The notes under the pieces were generated by a model, which ran no database searches, was not told where the DNA came from, and saw only the letters and a list, made by a program, of their open reading frames with translations. Source: Bog-473 sp963701955 (GTDB taxonomy: Bacteria > Actinomycetota > Acidimicrobiia > Acidimicrobiales > RAAP-2). From it: 64,000 nt of DNA. This document shows, in pieces, positions 38,899 to 47,528 of this stretch. The first letter of the stretch is position 1. Every line of letters starts with the position of its first letter. Position numbers and translations under genes: made by a program. Location of the stretch: the NCBI GenBank assembly GCA_963701955.1, contig OY969694.1, positions 806,001 through 870,000 of the forward strand. Reading direction: 5' to 3'.

Positions 38899-39795
38899 TC
38901 AGTGGACGATCTTGGACAACGGGATCTCCAAGATGTCCGTCGCCCCCTGATCGCGCAGTGCCGGGATGAGGATGTTGATGTCGGCCTTGGCCACGACCGC
39001 CTCCAGGGCGAAGGCGCCGCCCCCGGAGAGCTCCGAGATCGTGGGGGCACGCATGGACGGCAGGACGGCCGAGACCGAATCGAGGTTCTCGGCCGCCACG
39101 TTGAGCTTCACCAGCACCTTGCCCCGCGCCTCGAGCGTGCCCTGCAGCAGCGTGAGGATCTGCTCCATGGCGTGGCGCTTGGAGGGATCGGCCGCCGCGG
39201 CCGGGTTGGCGATGAGCTCGGTGTGCGATACCAGGAGCGTCTCGATCACCTTGAGCCCCGCGGCGCGCAGGGCGCTGCCCGTCTCGGTCATGTCCACCAC
39301 GGCATCGGCGATGTCGGGCACCTTGGCCTCCGTGGCACCGTAGGAGAGCGCCAGGTCGGCCACGATCCCGTGTGCGGCCAGCCCCCGGCGCGTGAGCTCG
39401 GGGTACTCGGTGCTCACGCGCAGGCGACCGGAGCGACCCTCGGCCGTGGCGGCCAGCTCGGCCAGGGTGCTGACCGGCGAATCCGCACCCACGGCCAGGA
39501 CCACCCGGGCGGGATTCGAGGTGTTCTTGGAGTAGGCCAGCTCCCCGAGCGAGACCACCTCGCTCCCCCGCTCCTCGACCCAGTCGCGCCCGGTGATGCC
39601 GAGGTCGAACAGCCCGTCGGCCACGTAGACCGGGATCTCCTGCGGGCGCAGAATGCGCACCTCGGCGATGCGCGGGTCGGCGATGGTGGCGCGGTACGCC
39701 ACGTCCGAGGCACGGTTAACGGCGAGGTCGGCGTCCTCGAAGAGCGTCATGGTGGCGCGTTCGAGCGAGCCCTTGGGCAGGACGAGGCGGAGCAT
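38899..39795 (-). CDS. hisG: ATP phosphoribosyltransferase, long form
   Basis: 298 residues. First step of histidine synthesis (ATP plus PRPP). MLRLVLPKGSLERATM starts the catalytic domain. GITGRDWVEE and DMTETGSALRAAGLKVIE (PRPP loop) follow. Length and the C-terminal block (VKLNVAAENL to SKIVH) indicate the long hexameric form with a PII-like regulatory domain, so HisZ is not needed. ATG at 39795 has no Shine-Dalgarno sequence; TAAATT eight bases upstream may be a -10 or just the ribH stop. Other his genes are not nearby. Confidence 0.95.
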   Translation of the reverse strand: MLRLVLPKGSLERATMTLFEDADLAVNRASDVAYRATIADPRIAEVRILRPQEIPVYVADGLFDLGITGRDWVEERGSEVVSLGELAYSKNTSNPARVVLAVGADSPVSTLAELAATAEGRSGRLRVSTEYPELTRRGLAAHGIVADLALSYGATEAKVPDIADAVVDMTETGSALRAAGLKVIETLLVSHTELIANPAAAADPSKRHAMEQILTLLQGTLEARGKVLVKLNVAAENLDSVSAVLPSMRAPTISELSGGGAFALEAVVAKADINILIPALRDQGATDILEIPLSKIVH

Positions 39796-39806
39796 GGCGG
39801 CCCAAT

Positions 39807-40340
39807 TTAGGAGAGCGGGCCGCTGCGCAGGAGACGGACCATCTCGATGCCCGCCAGTGCCGCCTCGCGGCCCTTGTTGGTGCGATCCGGCTCCGAACGC
39901 TCGAGCGCCTGAGAAAGCGTGTCGGTGGTCAGCACCCCGAACACGACGGGCACCCCCGTGGCCAGCTGCACCTGCGCAATCCCCGACGCACACTCCCCGG
40001 CCACGAAGTCGTAGTGCCCGGTGTCGCCCCGGATGACCGCCCCGAAGCACAGCACCGTGTCGACCTTGCCCGCGTGGGCGAAGGCGCGCGCCACGAGGGG
40101 GAGCTCGAAGGCGCCCGGTGCCCAGGCCACGGTGATGTCCCTCTGGTCGACACCGGCTTCAGCCAGGGCATCGAGGGCTCCCCGGAGCAGCCGGAGCGTG
40201 ACGCCGCCGTTGAAGCGCGCCGCTGCGATGCCGATGCGCAGCCCGGTACCATCGAGCCCACCCTGCAGGCTGGCGCCCGTCCGGCGTGCCACCTCGTCGA
40301 CCGCCCCGTCGGGCAGGGCGTCCACGTCGGATCCGGCCAT
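39807..40340 (-). CDS. ribH: 6,7-dimethyl-8-ribityllumazine synthase
   Basis: 177 residues, the penultimate step of riboflavin synthesis. RIGIAAARFNGGVT, WAPGAFELPLVARAF and CFGAVIRGDTGHYDFVAGE are the family motifs, and the catalytic His is in GHYDFV. The N-terminal 30 residues are an extension. ATG at 40340 has GAGG five bases upstream; a TTG immediately before is the alternative. It follows ribBA. Confidence 0.95.
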   Translation of the reverse strand: MAGSDVDALPDGAVDEVARRTGASLQGGLDGTGLRIGIAAARFNGGVTLRLLRGALDALAEAGVDQRDITVAWAPGAFELPLVARAFAHAGKVDTVLCFGAVIRGDTGHYDFVAGECASGIAQVQLATGVPVVFGVLTTDTLSQALERSEPDRTNKGREAALAGIEMVRLLRSGPLS

Positions 40341-40374
40341 CAACGCCTCACCGCGGTGCGTGCGTCAACGTGCG

Positions 40375-41595
40375 TCATTGCACGTCGTCGAGGCCCGGGA
40401 GCAGGTGGCCCATCCGCTCTCGCTTGGTGCGCAGGTAGGCGATGTTCTCGGGGTTGGGCGAAGGCTGCAGCGGGACACGTTCGGTGATGTCGAGTCCGAA
40501 TCCCTCCAGTCCGCCGTACTTGACCGGATTGTTCGTCATCAGGCGCATGGTGGTGACCCCGAGATCGACGAGGATCTGCGCCCCGATGCCGTACTCACGG
40601 CTGTCCACCGGGAGCCCCTGCTGCAGGTTGGCGTCCACGGTGTCGTGCCCCTCTTCTTGGAGCTGGTAGGCGCGGATCTTGTGGCCGAGGCCGATGCCGC
40701 GGCCCTCGTGCCCGCGCAGGTAGACGAGCACGCCGCGGCCCTCCCGCTCGATCAGGTCCATGGCGGCGCGGAGCTGCGGGCCGCAGTCGCAGCGCAGGGA
40801 CCCGAAGACGTCTCCGGTGAGGCACTCGGAGTGCACGCGCACGAGCACGTCCTCGGTGCCGTCCACGTCCCCCATGACCAGTGCCAGGTGCTGCTCGTTG
40901 TCGAGCAACGACTCGTACACGAACGCGCGGAACTCGCGCCCCTGTGCCGGGATACGCGCCTCGGAGACCCGGCGCACCAGCTTCTCGGTCTGGCGCCGGT
41001 AGCGGATGAGGTCGGCGATGGAGATCAGTGGCAGGTCGTACTTCTTGGCGAAGCGCTCCAGCTCGGGCAGCCGGGCCATGGCCGACTTGTCCTCGGTCAC
41101 GATCTCGCAGAGCACTCCTGCCGGCGCCAGCCCGGCGGCCCGGGACAGGTCCACCGTCGCCTCGGTGTGGCCGGCCCGCTTGAGCACCCCGCCGGTGCGG
41201 TAGCGCAGCGGAAAGATGTGGCCGGGGCGGTTGAGATCGCCCGGCCCGGTCACCGGGTCGATGAGGGCGGCGATCGTGGCGGCGCGGTCCGCCGCCGAGA
41301 TGCCCGTGGTCGTCCCCCTCCCGAAGTCGACACTGACCGTGAAGGCAGTGCGCTGCGCCTCCGTGTTCGCCGTGACCATGAGGGGCAGGTCGAGCGCGTC
41401 GGCACGTTCGGGCAGAAGCGGGACGCAGATGACACCCGAGGTGTGCGCCAGGAAGAAGGCGATGTTCTCGGGCGTGGCCGCCTCGGCCGCCATCACCAGG
41501 TCGCCCTCGTTCTCGCGGTCCTCGTCGTCGACCACCACGACCATGCCCAGGCGGCGCACGGCCTCAATTGCGTCGGGCACCTCGGAGAAGCTCAT
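40375..41595 (-). CDS. ribBA: Bifunctional 3,4-dihydroxy-2-butanone 4-phosphate synthase / GTP cyclohydrolase II
   Basis: 406 residues. Residues 1-205 are RibB: VVVDDEDRENEGDLVMAAE, RPGHIFPLRYRTGGVLKRAG and the C-terminal EIV. Residues 206-406 are RibA: RVHSECLTGDVFGSLRCDCG with the zinc Cys set, RGHEGRGIGLGHKIRAYQLQ, then the final catalytic Arg/Tyr block. It supplies both riboflavin precursors. ATG at 41595 overlaps the ribD stop (TGATG). Confidence 0.96.
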   Translation of the reverse strand: MSFSEVPDAIEAVRRLGMVVVVDDEDRENEGDLVMAAEAATPENIAFFLAHTSGVICVPLLPERADALDLPLMVTANTEAQRTAFTVSVDFGRGTTTGISAADRAATIAALIDPVTGPGDLNRPGHIFPLRYRTGGVLKRAGHTEATVDLSRAAGLAPAGVLCEIVTEDKSAMARLPELERFAKKYDLPLISIADLIRYRRQTEKLVRRVSEARIPAQGREFRAFVYESLLDNEQHLALVMGDVDGTEDVLVRVHSECLTGDVFGSLRCDCGPQLRAAMDLIEREGRGVLVYLRGHEGRGIGLGHKIRAYQLQEEGHDTVDANLQQGLPVDSREYGIGAQILVDLGVTTMRLMTNNPVKYGGLEGFGLDITERVPLQPSPNPENIAYLRTKRERMGHLLPGLDDVQ

Positions 41596-42593
41596 CAGGC
41601 CGCCACCTCGACGCGCAGGTCGTCACCCAGACGCTCCACCGACACCAGTCGTCCCTTCCACATATCGCCAATTGTGCCAGCCCCGCGACCATCGAAGAGC
41701 GGTCGGGCATCGTCCCCCCCGAAGAAGGCGGGTGCGAGGTACACGACGTAGCGGTCCACCAGGCCCGAGGCATGGAAGTCATGGGCCACCGTGGCGCCTC
41801 CCTCGACCAGCAGCTGGATCACGCCCCGCCGTCCCAGCTCGTCGAGCACCTCGCCCAGATCCCCGGAGAGCTCCAAGGCCGGATGCACCCGGGCCCCCGG
41901 GGGAGCCTTGCCCAGCACCACGCGCAGCGGCTGGACGCGCTCGACCGCGTCGTCGAGACGGACGGTCAGCTCGGGATCGTCGGCCCGCACCGTGCCCGCG
42001 CCGACCAGCACGGCGTCGCACCGGGCACGCAGCTGGTGGGCGTCCCTTCGGGCGGTCTCCCCGGTGATCCAACGGCTCGTCCCGTCGGGCGCGGCAGTGC
42101 GGCCGTCGAGGGTCGCCGCCATCTTGAGCACGACCCAGGGGCGGCCCGTGCGGCGGTGCTTCAGGTAGGGCGCCAGCTGCTCGGTGATCTCGTCGGCGGC
42201 CACTCCCACGGTGACGTCGACCCCGGCATCACGCAGCGCGGTCACGCCCCGCCCCGACACCCGCGGGTCGGGGTCGAGCACCCCCACGACCACCCGTGTC
42301 ACACCTGCCGCGACGATCGCCTCGGTGCACGGAGGGGTTCGCCCGTGATGGACACACGGCTCGAGCGTCACGTAGAGCGTGGAGCCGCCCGCTGCGCCCC
42401 CGGCCGCGCCCAGCGCCACCACCTCGGCATGAGGCCCGCCCGGAGGTGCCGTGGAGCCGGTGAAGATCCGACCCCCCTCTGCGACGGAACGCCGCGGCAC
42501 GATCACGCATCCGACCCACGGGTTCGGTGCCGTCGTGGTCCGGACCGTGGCGGCCAGGTCCACCGCCCGCCGCATGTGCTCGAGGTCGTCCAC
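41595..42593 (-). CDS. ribD: Bifunctional riboflavin deaminase-reductase
   Basis: 332 residues. The N-terminal deaminase domain has the zinc site HAEVVALGAAGG, followed by LEPCVHHGRTPPCTEAI. The C-terminal reductase domain has GASLQ-like substrate elements, LGKAPPGARVHP and the late LVEGGATVAHDF. It catalyses steps two and three of riboflavin synthesis. GTG at 42593 begins three bases after the rpe stop. A riboflavin synthase gene would be expected between ribD and ribBA but is not there. Confidence 0.95.
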   Translation of the reverse strand: MDDLEHMRRAVDLAATVRTTTAPNPWVGCVIVPRRSVAEGGRIFTGSTAPPGGPHAEVVALGAAGGAAGGSTLYVTLEPCVHHGRTPPCTEAIVAAGVTRVVVGVLDPDPRVSGRGVTALRDAGVDVTVGVAADEITEQLAPYLKHRRTGRPWVVLKMAATLDGRTAAPDGTSRWITGETARRDAHQLRARCDAVLVGAGTVRADDPELTVRLDDAVERVQPLRVVLGKAPPGARVHPALELSGDLGEVLDELGRRGVIQLLVEGGATVAHDFHASGLVDRYVVYLAPAFFGGDDARPLFDGRGAGTIGDMWKGRLVSVERLGDDLRVEVAA

Positions 42594-42596
42594 CTG

Positions 42597-43346
42597 TCAC
42601 GTCCTGGTGCGATCGGTACCAACGGCGCGGATGGTGCGCGAACGAGTCGCCGCGGCCCGGATGGCCTCCGCCGCCTCCCAGGGGCGCTCGTGCCCGAAGA
42701 TCGCGCTGCCGGCGACGAGGACGTTGGCACCGGCCACGGCGACGTCGGGGGCCGTCACGACGTCGATGCCCCCGTCGACCTCGACGTCGAGCGCCAGCCC
42801 GCCCGCCTCGACCGCGGCACGCACCTGGGCCACCTTGGGCAGCACCTCGGGCATGAATGCCTGTCCCCCGAATCCGGGGAACACGGTCATGCACAGCACG
42901 AGGTCGACCTTGGCGAGGTACGGCTCCACTGCCTCGAACGGGGTGTCGGGATTGAGCGCAAGTCCCGCCCGCAGGTCGAGGCTCCGCATCTGGGCCACCA
43001 ACTCGTCGGTGGCCCCGACCTCGACGTGCACCGTGCAGCCGTCCGCGCCGGCAGCGGCAAAGGCACCGAGGTACCGGCCCGGCTCGGTCATCATCAGATG
43101 GCAGTCGAAGAACAACGAGGTGTGGCGGCGCAGCGAGGCCACCACCGGAGGACCGATGGTGACGTTGGGCACGAAATGCCCGTCCATCACGTCGACGTGC
43201 AGCCAGTCCGCCGCCGGGGCCACCTCGCCCACCTGTTCGGCCAGCATCCCGAAGTCCGCAGACAACACCGAGGGGGCGATGCGGAGGTCGCCGGTGCGAC
43301 CGGAGTGCCGAGCGTGGGACGCCGACCGGCGCTGCTGCGATTCCAT
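42597..43346 (-). CDS. rpe: Ribulose-phosphate 3-epimerase
   Basis: 249 residues. Pentose phosphate enzyme of TIM-barrel fold. APSVLSADFGMLAEQV, HVDVMDGHFVPNVTIGP, DCHLMMTEPGRYL, TVFPGFGGQAFMP and DVEVDGGID are all conserved. The first about 22 residues are an extra Ser/Arg-rich tail, and the ATG at 43346 is preceded by GAGGAA, supporting this start. It sits between the methyltransferase gene and ribD, the position also found in mycobacteria. Confidence 0.95.
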   Translation of the reverse strand: MESQQRRSASHARHSGRTGDLRIAPSVLSADFGMLAEQVGEVAPAADWLHVDVMDGHFVPNVTIGPPVVASLRRHTSLFFDCHLMMTEPGRYLGAFAAAGADGCTVHVEVGATDELVAQMRSLDLRAGLALNPDTPFEAVEPYLAKVDLVLCMTVFPGFGGQAFMPEVLPKVAQVRAAVEAGGLALDVEVDGGIDVVTAPDVAVAGANVLVAGSAIFGHERPWEAAEAIRAAATRSRTIRAVGTDRTRT

Positions 43347-43354
43347 GCCGTTCC

Positions 43355-44161
43355 TCAGCTGAAGCGCGCCCAGCACAAAATGCGACGGAACCCGTAGAAG
43401 TACGGTTCGCGCTCCCCGAGCTCCTCCACGAGTCGCTCGCGATAGCGCTCCACGAACTCGTCGAACAGCTCGTGGTCGAGTCGCTTGCGATACGGCGTGA
43501 GCAACGTGCCCATGACCCACTCGACGACCTCGCTGGTCGACTCGAGCTCGTGGCCGTAGACCTCCATCCGGACGACCTGGTCCTTCGCCCCCAGCTCGTA
43601 GAGGAGGTCGGCGTAGAGCTCCGGTGAGAGCACGAAGCGCCCGCGGTCCTCCGGCGCGTCCCCGTCGAGGGCATCGATGAAGGGGACCTCGTTGGCCACG
43701 GCCTGGGCCAGGACGTGCGACGGGTGCCGGTAATTGGCGGGCACCTGAAAGGCCAGCTGCCCGTCGGGGCCCAGTGCCGTCCGCATACGCGCCAACAGGT
43801 TGAGGTGGTCGTCGATCCACTGCAAGGAGGCGTTGGCGAAGACGAGATCGAGCCCCTCGTCGAGCCACGTGGAGATGTCCCCCTCGACGAAGGAGAGCCC
43901 CGGCACCTCCCGGTACGACGCGTCGGCACGGGCCAACATGGACGGCGACGAATCGACGCCCACCGTTTCACTGGCCTGCATCTCCTCGTGCAGGACCTTG
44001 GTGAGTTCGCCTGTCCCGCACCCGAGATCGACTGCTCGGCCACCGGGTATCGGGTGGCAGAGCGCGAGGAGGTCGTCGAAGGGCTGCCGGCGCTGGGAGC
44101 GGAACCGCTCGTACTGATCCGGGTTCCACCCGTCGATCGGAGTCAGTGTCACCGCACTCAT
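43355..44161 (-). CDS. SAM-dependent methyltransferase, trans-aconitate methyltransferase-like
   Basis: 268 residues. A class I methyltransferase fold with motif I AVDLGCGTGELTKVL, GVDSSPSMLARA, LDLVFANASLQWIDDH and FQVPANYRHPSHV. The ANASLQW and QVPxN elements are typical of trans-aconitate 2-methyltransferase (Tam). It lies where the 16S rRNA methyltransferase gene rsmB/fmu is found in many actinobacteria, but it is not a Fmu homologue. ATG at 44161 is two bases after the fmt stop. Substrate unproven. Confidence 0.85.
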   Translation of the reverse strand: MSAVTLTPIDGWNPDQYERFRSQRRQPFDDLLALCHPIPGGRAVDLGCGTGELTKVLHEEMQASETVGVDSSPSMLARADASYREVPGLSFVEGDISTWLDEGLDLVFANASLQWIDDHLNLLARMRTALGPDGQLAFQVPANYRHPSHVLAQAVANEVPFIDALDGDAPEDRGRFVLSPELYADLLYELGAKDQVVRMEVYGHELESTSEVVEWVMGTLLTPYRKRLDHELFDEFVERYRERLVEELGEREPYFYGFRRILCWARFS

Positions 44162-44163
44162 GT

Positions 44164-45052
44164 CTAGTCCGTTCCCAGCCGATCCCCGGGCGCGAGGTGC
44201 GCGCCGCGCAACCACGCGTCGGCTGACAAGGGGGAACGACTCTCGGGCTGGACCCGCCGCAGTGCCACGACTCCTTCCCCGGTGGCCACGGCGGAACCGT
44301 GCAGCGTCCCCGGCGGCAGGCCCGCCAGTGCGGGATCCGGCGCGGTGGCCATCGCTTCGAGCACCCGTAGTCGCCCGCCGCGAAAGGTGGTCCAGGCCCG
44401 CTCCAGGCGTACGACGCGCACGAGGTGCGTGGCCGGTCCGCTCCAGTCGAGGCGCAGCTCCTCAGGCGTGAGCTTGGCGGCCACCGTCGGCTCCCCGACC
44501 TGCCCGTGCGGCTCCGGTAGTCCCGCCACGCCGCCGGCCAACGCCTCGACCAGCAGCGCGCTGCCCACGTCCACGAGCCGTGCACGCAGCGCGCTCGAGC
44601 GTCACCCCGTCGTCGAGCGCAATGGTCCGGGTGGCATAGACCGGGCCGGTGTCGAGGCCCTCGTCGACCTTCATGAGGCACACCCCGGTCTCGGTGTCGC
44701 CGGCGAGGATGGCCCGCTCGACTGGGGCGGCACCCCGCCAGCGGGGCAGGAGCGAGAAGTGCAGGTTGACCATGAGCAGGTGCTCGAGCAGGCGGGCCGG
44801 GATGATCCGTCCGTAGGCCACGACCACGGCCAGATCCGCGCCCACGTCGGCCACGGCGTCCATGTCGTCGGTGACCCGGATCCCGAGTTCGGTGGCGGCA
44901 GCCCTCACCGGGCTTGGCGTGACCCTCCCACCGCGGCCGCGGCGGCGGTCGGGTCGGGTGACGCACAGGGCGACGTCGTGCCCGGCGACGGCCAGCGCCC
45001 GCAGGGGCGGGACGGCCATCTCGGGGGTGCCGAGGTACGCCAGGCGGGCCAT
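44164..45052 (-). CDS. fmt: Methionyl-tRNA formyltransferase, frameshifted near 44588
   Basis: About 295 residues after removing one base. It formylates initiator Met-tRNA. MARLAYLGTPEMAVPPLRAL starts it, and NLHFSLLPRWRGAAPVERAI with GDTETGVCLMKVDEGLDTG is the folate-binding and catalytic part. After LDDGVTLERA (residue 155) the frame changes, and RLVDVGSALLVEALAGG begins the C-terminal half with the tRNA-binding domain. One extra base at about 44588 explains this. It is downstream of def by 17 bases. The terminal domain is complete to the TAG at 44164. Confidence 0.92.
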
Positions 45053-45069
45053 CCCTACGACCGGACGGA

Positions 45070-45603
45070 TCAGCGTGTGAAGAGATCGGCCAGGCCGTCG
45101 GGGTCCGACGAGGAGAGGTCCAGTGTGCGCCCGCGCAAGATCCTGAGCGCATCCCTGCGTTGCTCCTCGTCGAGGTGCTCCACCAGGAGGATCCCGTCGA
45201 GGTGGTCGAGCTCGTGCTGGAAGACGCGGCCCTCGATCTCGGAGGCCTCCACGGACACCTCGTTGCCGTCGAGGTCCAGCCCCACCAGGTGCACCTCGTC
45301 GGGACGCACGATCTCCCAGCTCAACCCCGGAACCGAGAGGCATCCCTCCTCGAAGGCCCACTCCCCCGCGCTCTCGACGATGCGGGGGTTGATGACGACG
45401 CGGGCCCCCTCGCCCACGTCGTAGACGAAGATCCGCTTTTGCACCCCGATCTGATTGGCCGCCAGGCCCATGCCGGGCGCGGCGTACATCGTCTCGACCA
45501 TGGCGTCGACCAAGCTCACCAGGGCGGCGTCGATGTCCGCGACGTCGCGCGCCCGCTCCTTGAGCACGGGATCCCCGTACTGGCGAATCGTGAGGGCGGG
45601 CAT
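45070..45603 (-). CDS. def: Peptide deformylase
   Basis: 177 residues. Removes N-formyl groups from new proteins; works after Fmt. All three motifs are present: GMGLAANQIG, EGCLSVPG and QHELDHLDG, giving the metal ligands Cys, His, His and the catalytic Glu... with Asp in HELDH as in many actinobacterial forms. ATG at 45603 lies six bases after TAGAAT, so it is predicted leaderless and to head def-fmt-methyltransferase-rpe-rib. priA ends 74 bases upstream. Confidence 0.96.
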   Translation of the reverse strand: MPALTIRQYGDPVLKERARDVADIDAALVSLVDAMVETMYAAPGMGLAANQIGVQKRIFVYDVGEGARVVINPRIVESAGEWAFEEGCLSVPGLSWEIVRPDEVHLVGLDLDGNEVSVEASEIEGRVFQHELDHLDGILLVEHLDEEQRRDALRILRGRTLDLSSSDPDGLADLFTR

Positions 45604-45609
45604 GTCCCC

Positions 45610-45615
45610 ATTCTA
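45610..45615 (-). promoter_or_regulatory. -10 element (TAGAAT) of leaderless def promoter
   Basis: TAGAAT on the minus strand, six bases, then ATG (45603). No Shine-Dalgarno sequence lies ahead of def. Confidence 0.6.
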
Positions 45616-45676
45616 CCGGCGGAGCCTCGGGACATCGGCCCGCAGCCGACATCCGTGGGACCGTCGGCGCAGCGCC

Positions 45677-47503
45677 TCAGATCGACACCGGGTCGACCTC
45701 GACCCGCAATCCGCGCCCCTGCGGGCGCGGGGTGCGGGCCAGGAGGTCGCACAGCGGCCCGTGCCCCGGTGCCCTGACAAGGGTGCGTCCGTCTCCCAGG
45801 GACGTCACCGTCACAGGACCCTCCACGGACACCCCGTCGGTCGCCCGTCTCAGGCCCTCGGCGTACTCCGGCGCGCGTGCCCCCGACACCAACGCCAGGG
45901 CGGTGAACGGCGGCAGACCGGCGGCACGCCGAAGTTCCAGCTCGTCCTCGAGCATTGGCCCGGGCTCGCCCCGGGCGGCGGCATCGAGCACTGGGTGCCG
46001 CGGCACGCGCGTCTGCACCAGCACGCGGGCCGTGGGCGTGGTACCCCTGGCTCCGACGAGCCTTCCGGCCCGGACCAGCAGGGCCAGCGTCTCCTCGGTG
46101 GCCGAGAGGCGGGGAGCCAGAAGGTGCAGGTCGATGTCGAGGAACGCCACAGCGGCGGCGTGGCGCTCCCGATGCAGGACGGCTTCGGTGCCGATGACGA
46201 CGGCAGTGTCGGGCGGTGATGGTTCGTCGCCCGCAGTGGCCGGGCCGGTCACCTCGCCCACCTCGACCCCGAGGAGCGCCGCCAGCTCCGCCCGCAGGCG
46301 GCTGACACCGGCGCGCAGCGTCTTCATGCGGAGACGTCCGCACGACGCACACACCACGGGCCGGGTGTCCCCACATCGCGGGCACCCCAACGTCTCGTCC
46401 TCCTCTCCGCCACCTGTGCGGCCCATCGCCGCACCACAGCGGGTGCAGCGCGCCAGCTCGCCGCAGTGGGCACAGGCCAGGAGGCGGGCACCTCCCTTGC
46501 GGTTGTAGACGCAGACCAGCCTCCGGGGCGCAACGGACGATCTTCCGGACAGCACCGCACGAGCCAGTCGCACGAATTCCTCGGAGAAGAGGCCCGTGCG
46601 CGGGTCCGCACCCCGGCGGTCCACCAGTTCGAGCGCGGGCCACCCGGCCCGTTCGGCGTGCGACCCGAGCGCGCTCGTATGCACGGTCGGCTCCGCCATC
46701 AGCGTCAACGGAGGGGTCGGTGACACGACGACGCACGGAGCAGCCTCACGGCGCGCCCGCTCCACCACCACGTCGAGTGCGTGGTACGTGGGCGCCCGTT
46801 CCTCGACGTATGCGGCGTCGTGCCCGTCGAGCACGACTGCCGCGGCGAGACGCGGTACCGGGCTCCACGCCCCTGCCCTGCTCCCCACCACGACCGGCCA
46901 ACCGGCTCGCGCCTCCTCCCAAGCCCCGCCCACCGGACATCCCCGGCGCTCCAGGCGGGCCCGCAGGCGCTCGGCCCAGCCCACCGAGGGAACAAGGACG
47001 ACCGTGCTCCCCTCGCGAGCGCGCACGGTCGGGTCGTCGACGACCGCCAGCACCAGGTCGATCAGGTCGGTTGCGGGGGGAAGCCGCACCAGAAGAGGCC
47101 CCGACCGGACGAGGTCGAGGTCGAGGTCCAGGCCAGGGCCGACGTCCTTCGGCACCCGTGGAACGTCCCTGGCGGAACGGAGGGCACGCACGATCGTCGG
47201 CGGCGACGCCACCCCCAGGAAGAATGCCTCGGGCCCGGCCCAGCGCCAGGCCGCCCAGCGGGCCAGCTCGACCACGGCGGGCGGTGGGCCCCACCCCAGC
47301 CACGACTTCGCCGGGAGCAACCCGACGCCGGCGGGTGGGTCCGCATCGTCGTCGACGACCCAGCCCCGTACGGTCCGGCCGTGCAACGGGACGCGGACCC
47401 GGGTGCCGATACGGATGTCGTGCGACCAGCCCGGCGGGACGGTGTAGTCGAAGTCCCTCGCCAACGCCTCGACTTCCGTGCGCACCCGGACGGTGTGCGC
47501 CAC
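45677..47503 (-). CDS. priA: PriA-like primosomal protein without ATPase motifs
   Basis: 608 residues. The N-terminal DNA-binding domain (FDYTVPPGW, RVRVPLHGRTVRGWVV) and the four-pair Cys zinc region (CAHC, CTRC, CPRC, CASC near 400-455) are those of PriA. The helicase core is degenerate: no GxTGSGKT Walker A and, in place of DEEH, the sequence LDGHDAAY. This is known for actinobacterial PriA, which may bind DNA structures without unwinding. GTG at 47503 overlaps no upstream gene and lies 25 bases after the metK stop. Start not certain. Confidence 0.9.
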   Translation of the reverse strand: MAHTVRVRTEVEALARDFDYTVPPGWSHDIRIGTRVRVPLHGRTVRGWVVDDDADPPAGVGLLPAKSWLGWGPPPAVVELARWAAWRWAGPEAFFLGVASPPTIVRALRSARDVPRVPKDVGPGLDLDLDLVRSGPLLVRLPPATDLIDLVLAVVDDPTVRAREGSTVVLVPSVGWAERLRARLERRGCPVGGAWEEARAGWPVVVGSRAGAWSPVPRLAAAVVLDGHDAAYVEERAPTYHALDVVVERARREAAPCVVVSPTPPLTLMAEPTVHTSALGSHAERAGWPALELVDRRGADPRTGLFSEEFVRLARAVLSGRSSVAPRRLVCVYNRKGGARLLACAHCGELARCTRCGAAMGRTGGGEEDETLGCPRCGDTRPVVCASCGRLRMKTLRAGVSRLRAELAALLGVEVGEVTGPATAGDEPSPPDTAVVIGTEAVLHRERHAAAVAFLDIDLHLLAPRLSATEETLALLVRAGRLVGARGTTPTARVLVQTRVPRHPVLDAAARGEPGPMLEDELELRRAAGLPPFTALALVSGARAPEYAEGLRRATDGVSVEGPVTVTSLGDGRTLVRAPGHGPLCDLLARTPRPQGRGLRVEVDPVSI

Positions 47504-47528
47504 CGTCGTCAGGGGAGCGCCCGGCTGC

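Noticed and set aside
39804..39809. TAAATT eight bases before hisG as a -10 element
   Set aside because: The spacing is off the pattern and TAA is the ribH stop; kept only as a remark in hisG.
42594..43346. FMN riboswitch ahead of the rib genes
   Set aside because: ribD starts three bases after rpe and there is no leader to hold one; none is seen ahead of rpe or def.
44560..44600. Programmed frameshifting in fmt
   Set aside because: No slippery heptamer or downstream structure is visible, and the same kind of indel occurs in four other genes.
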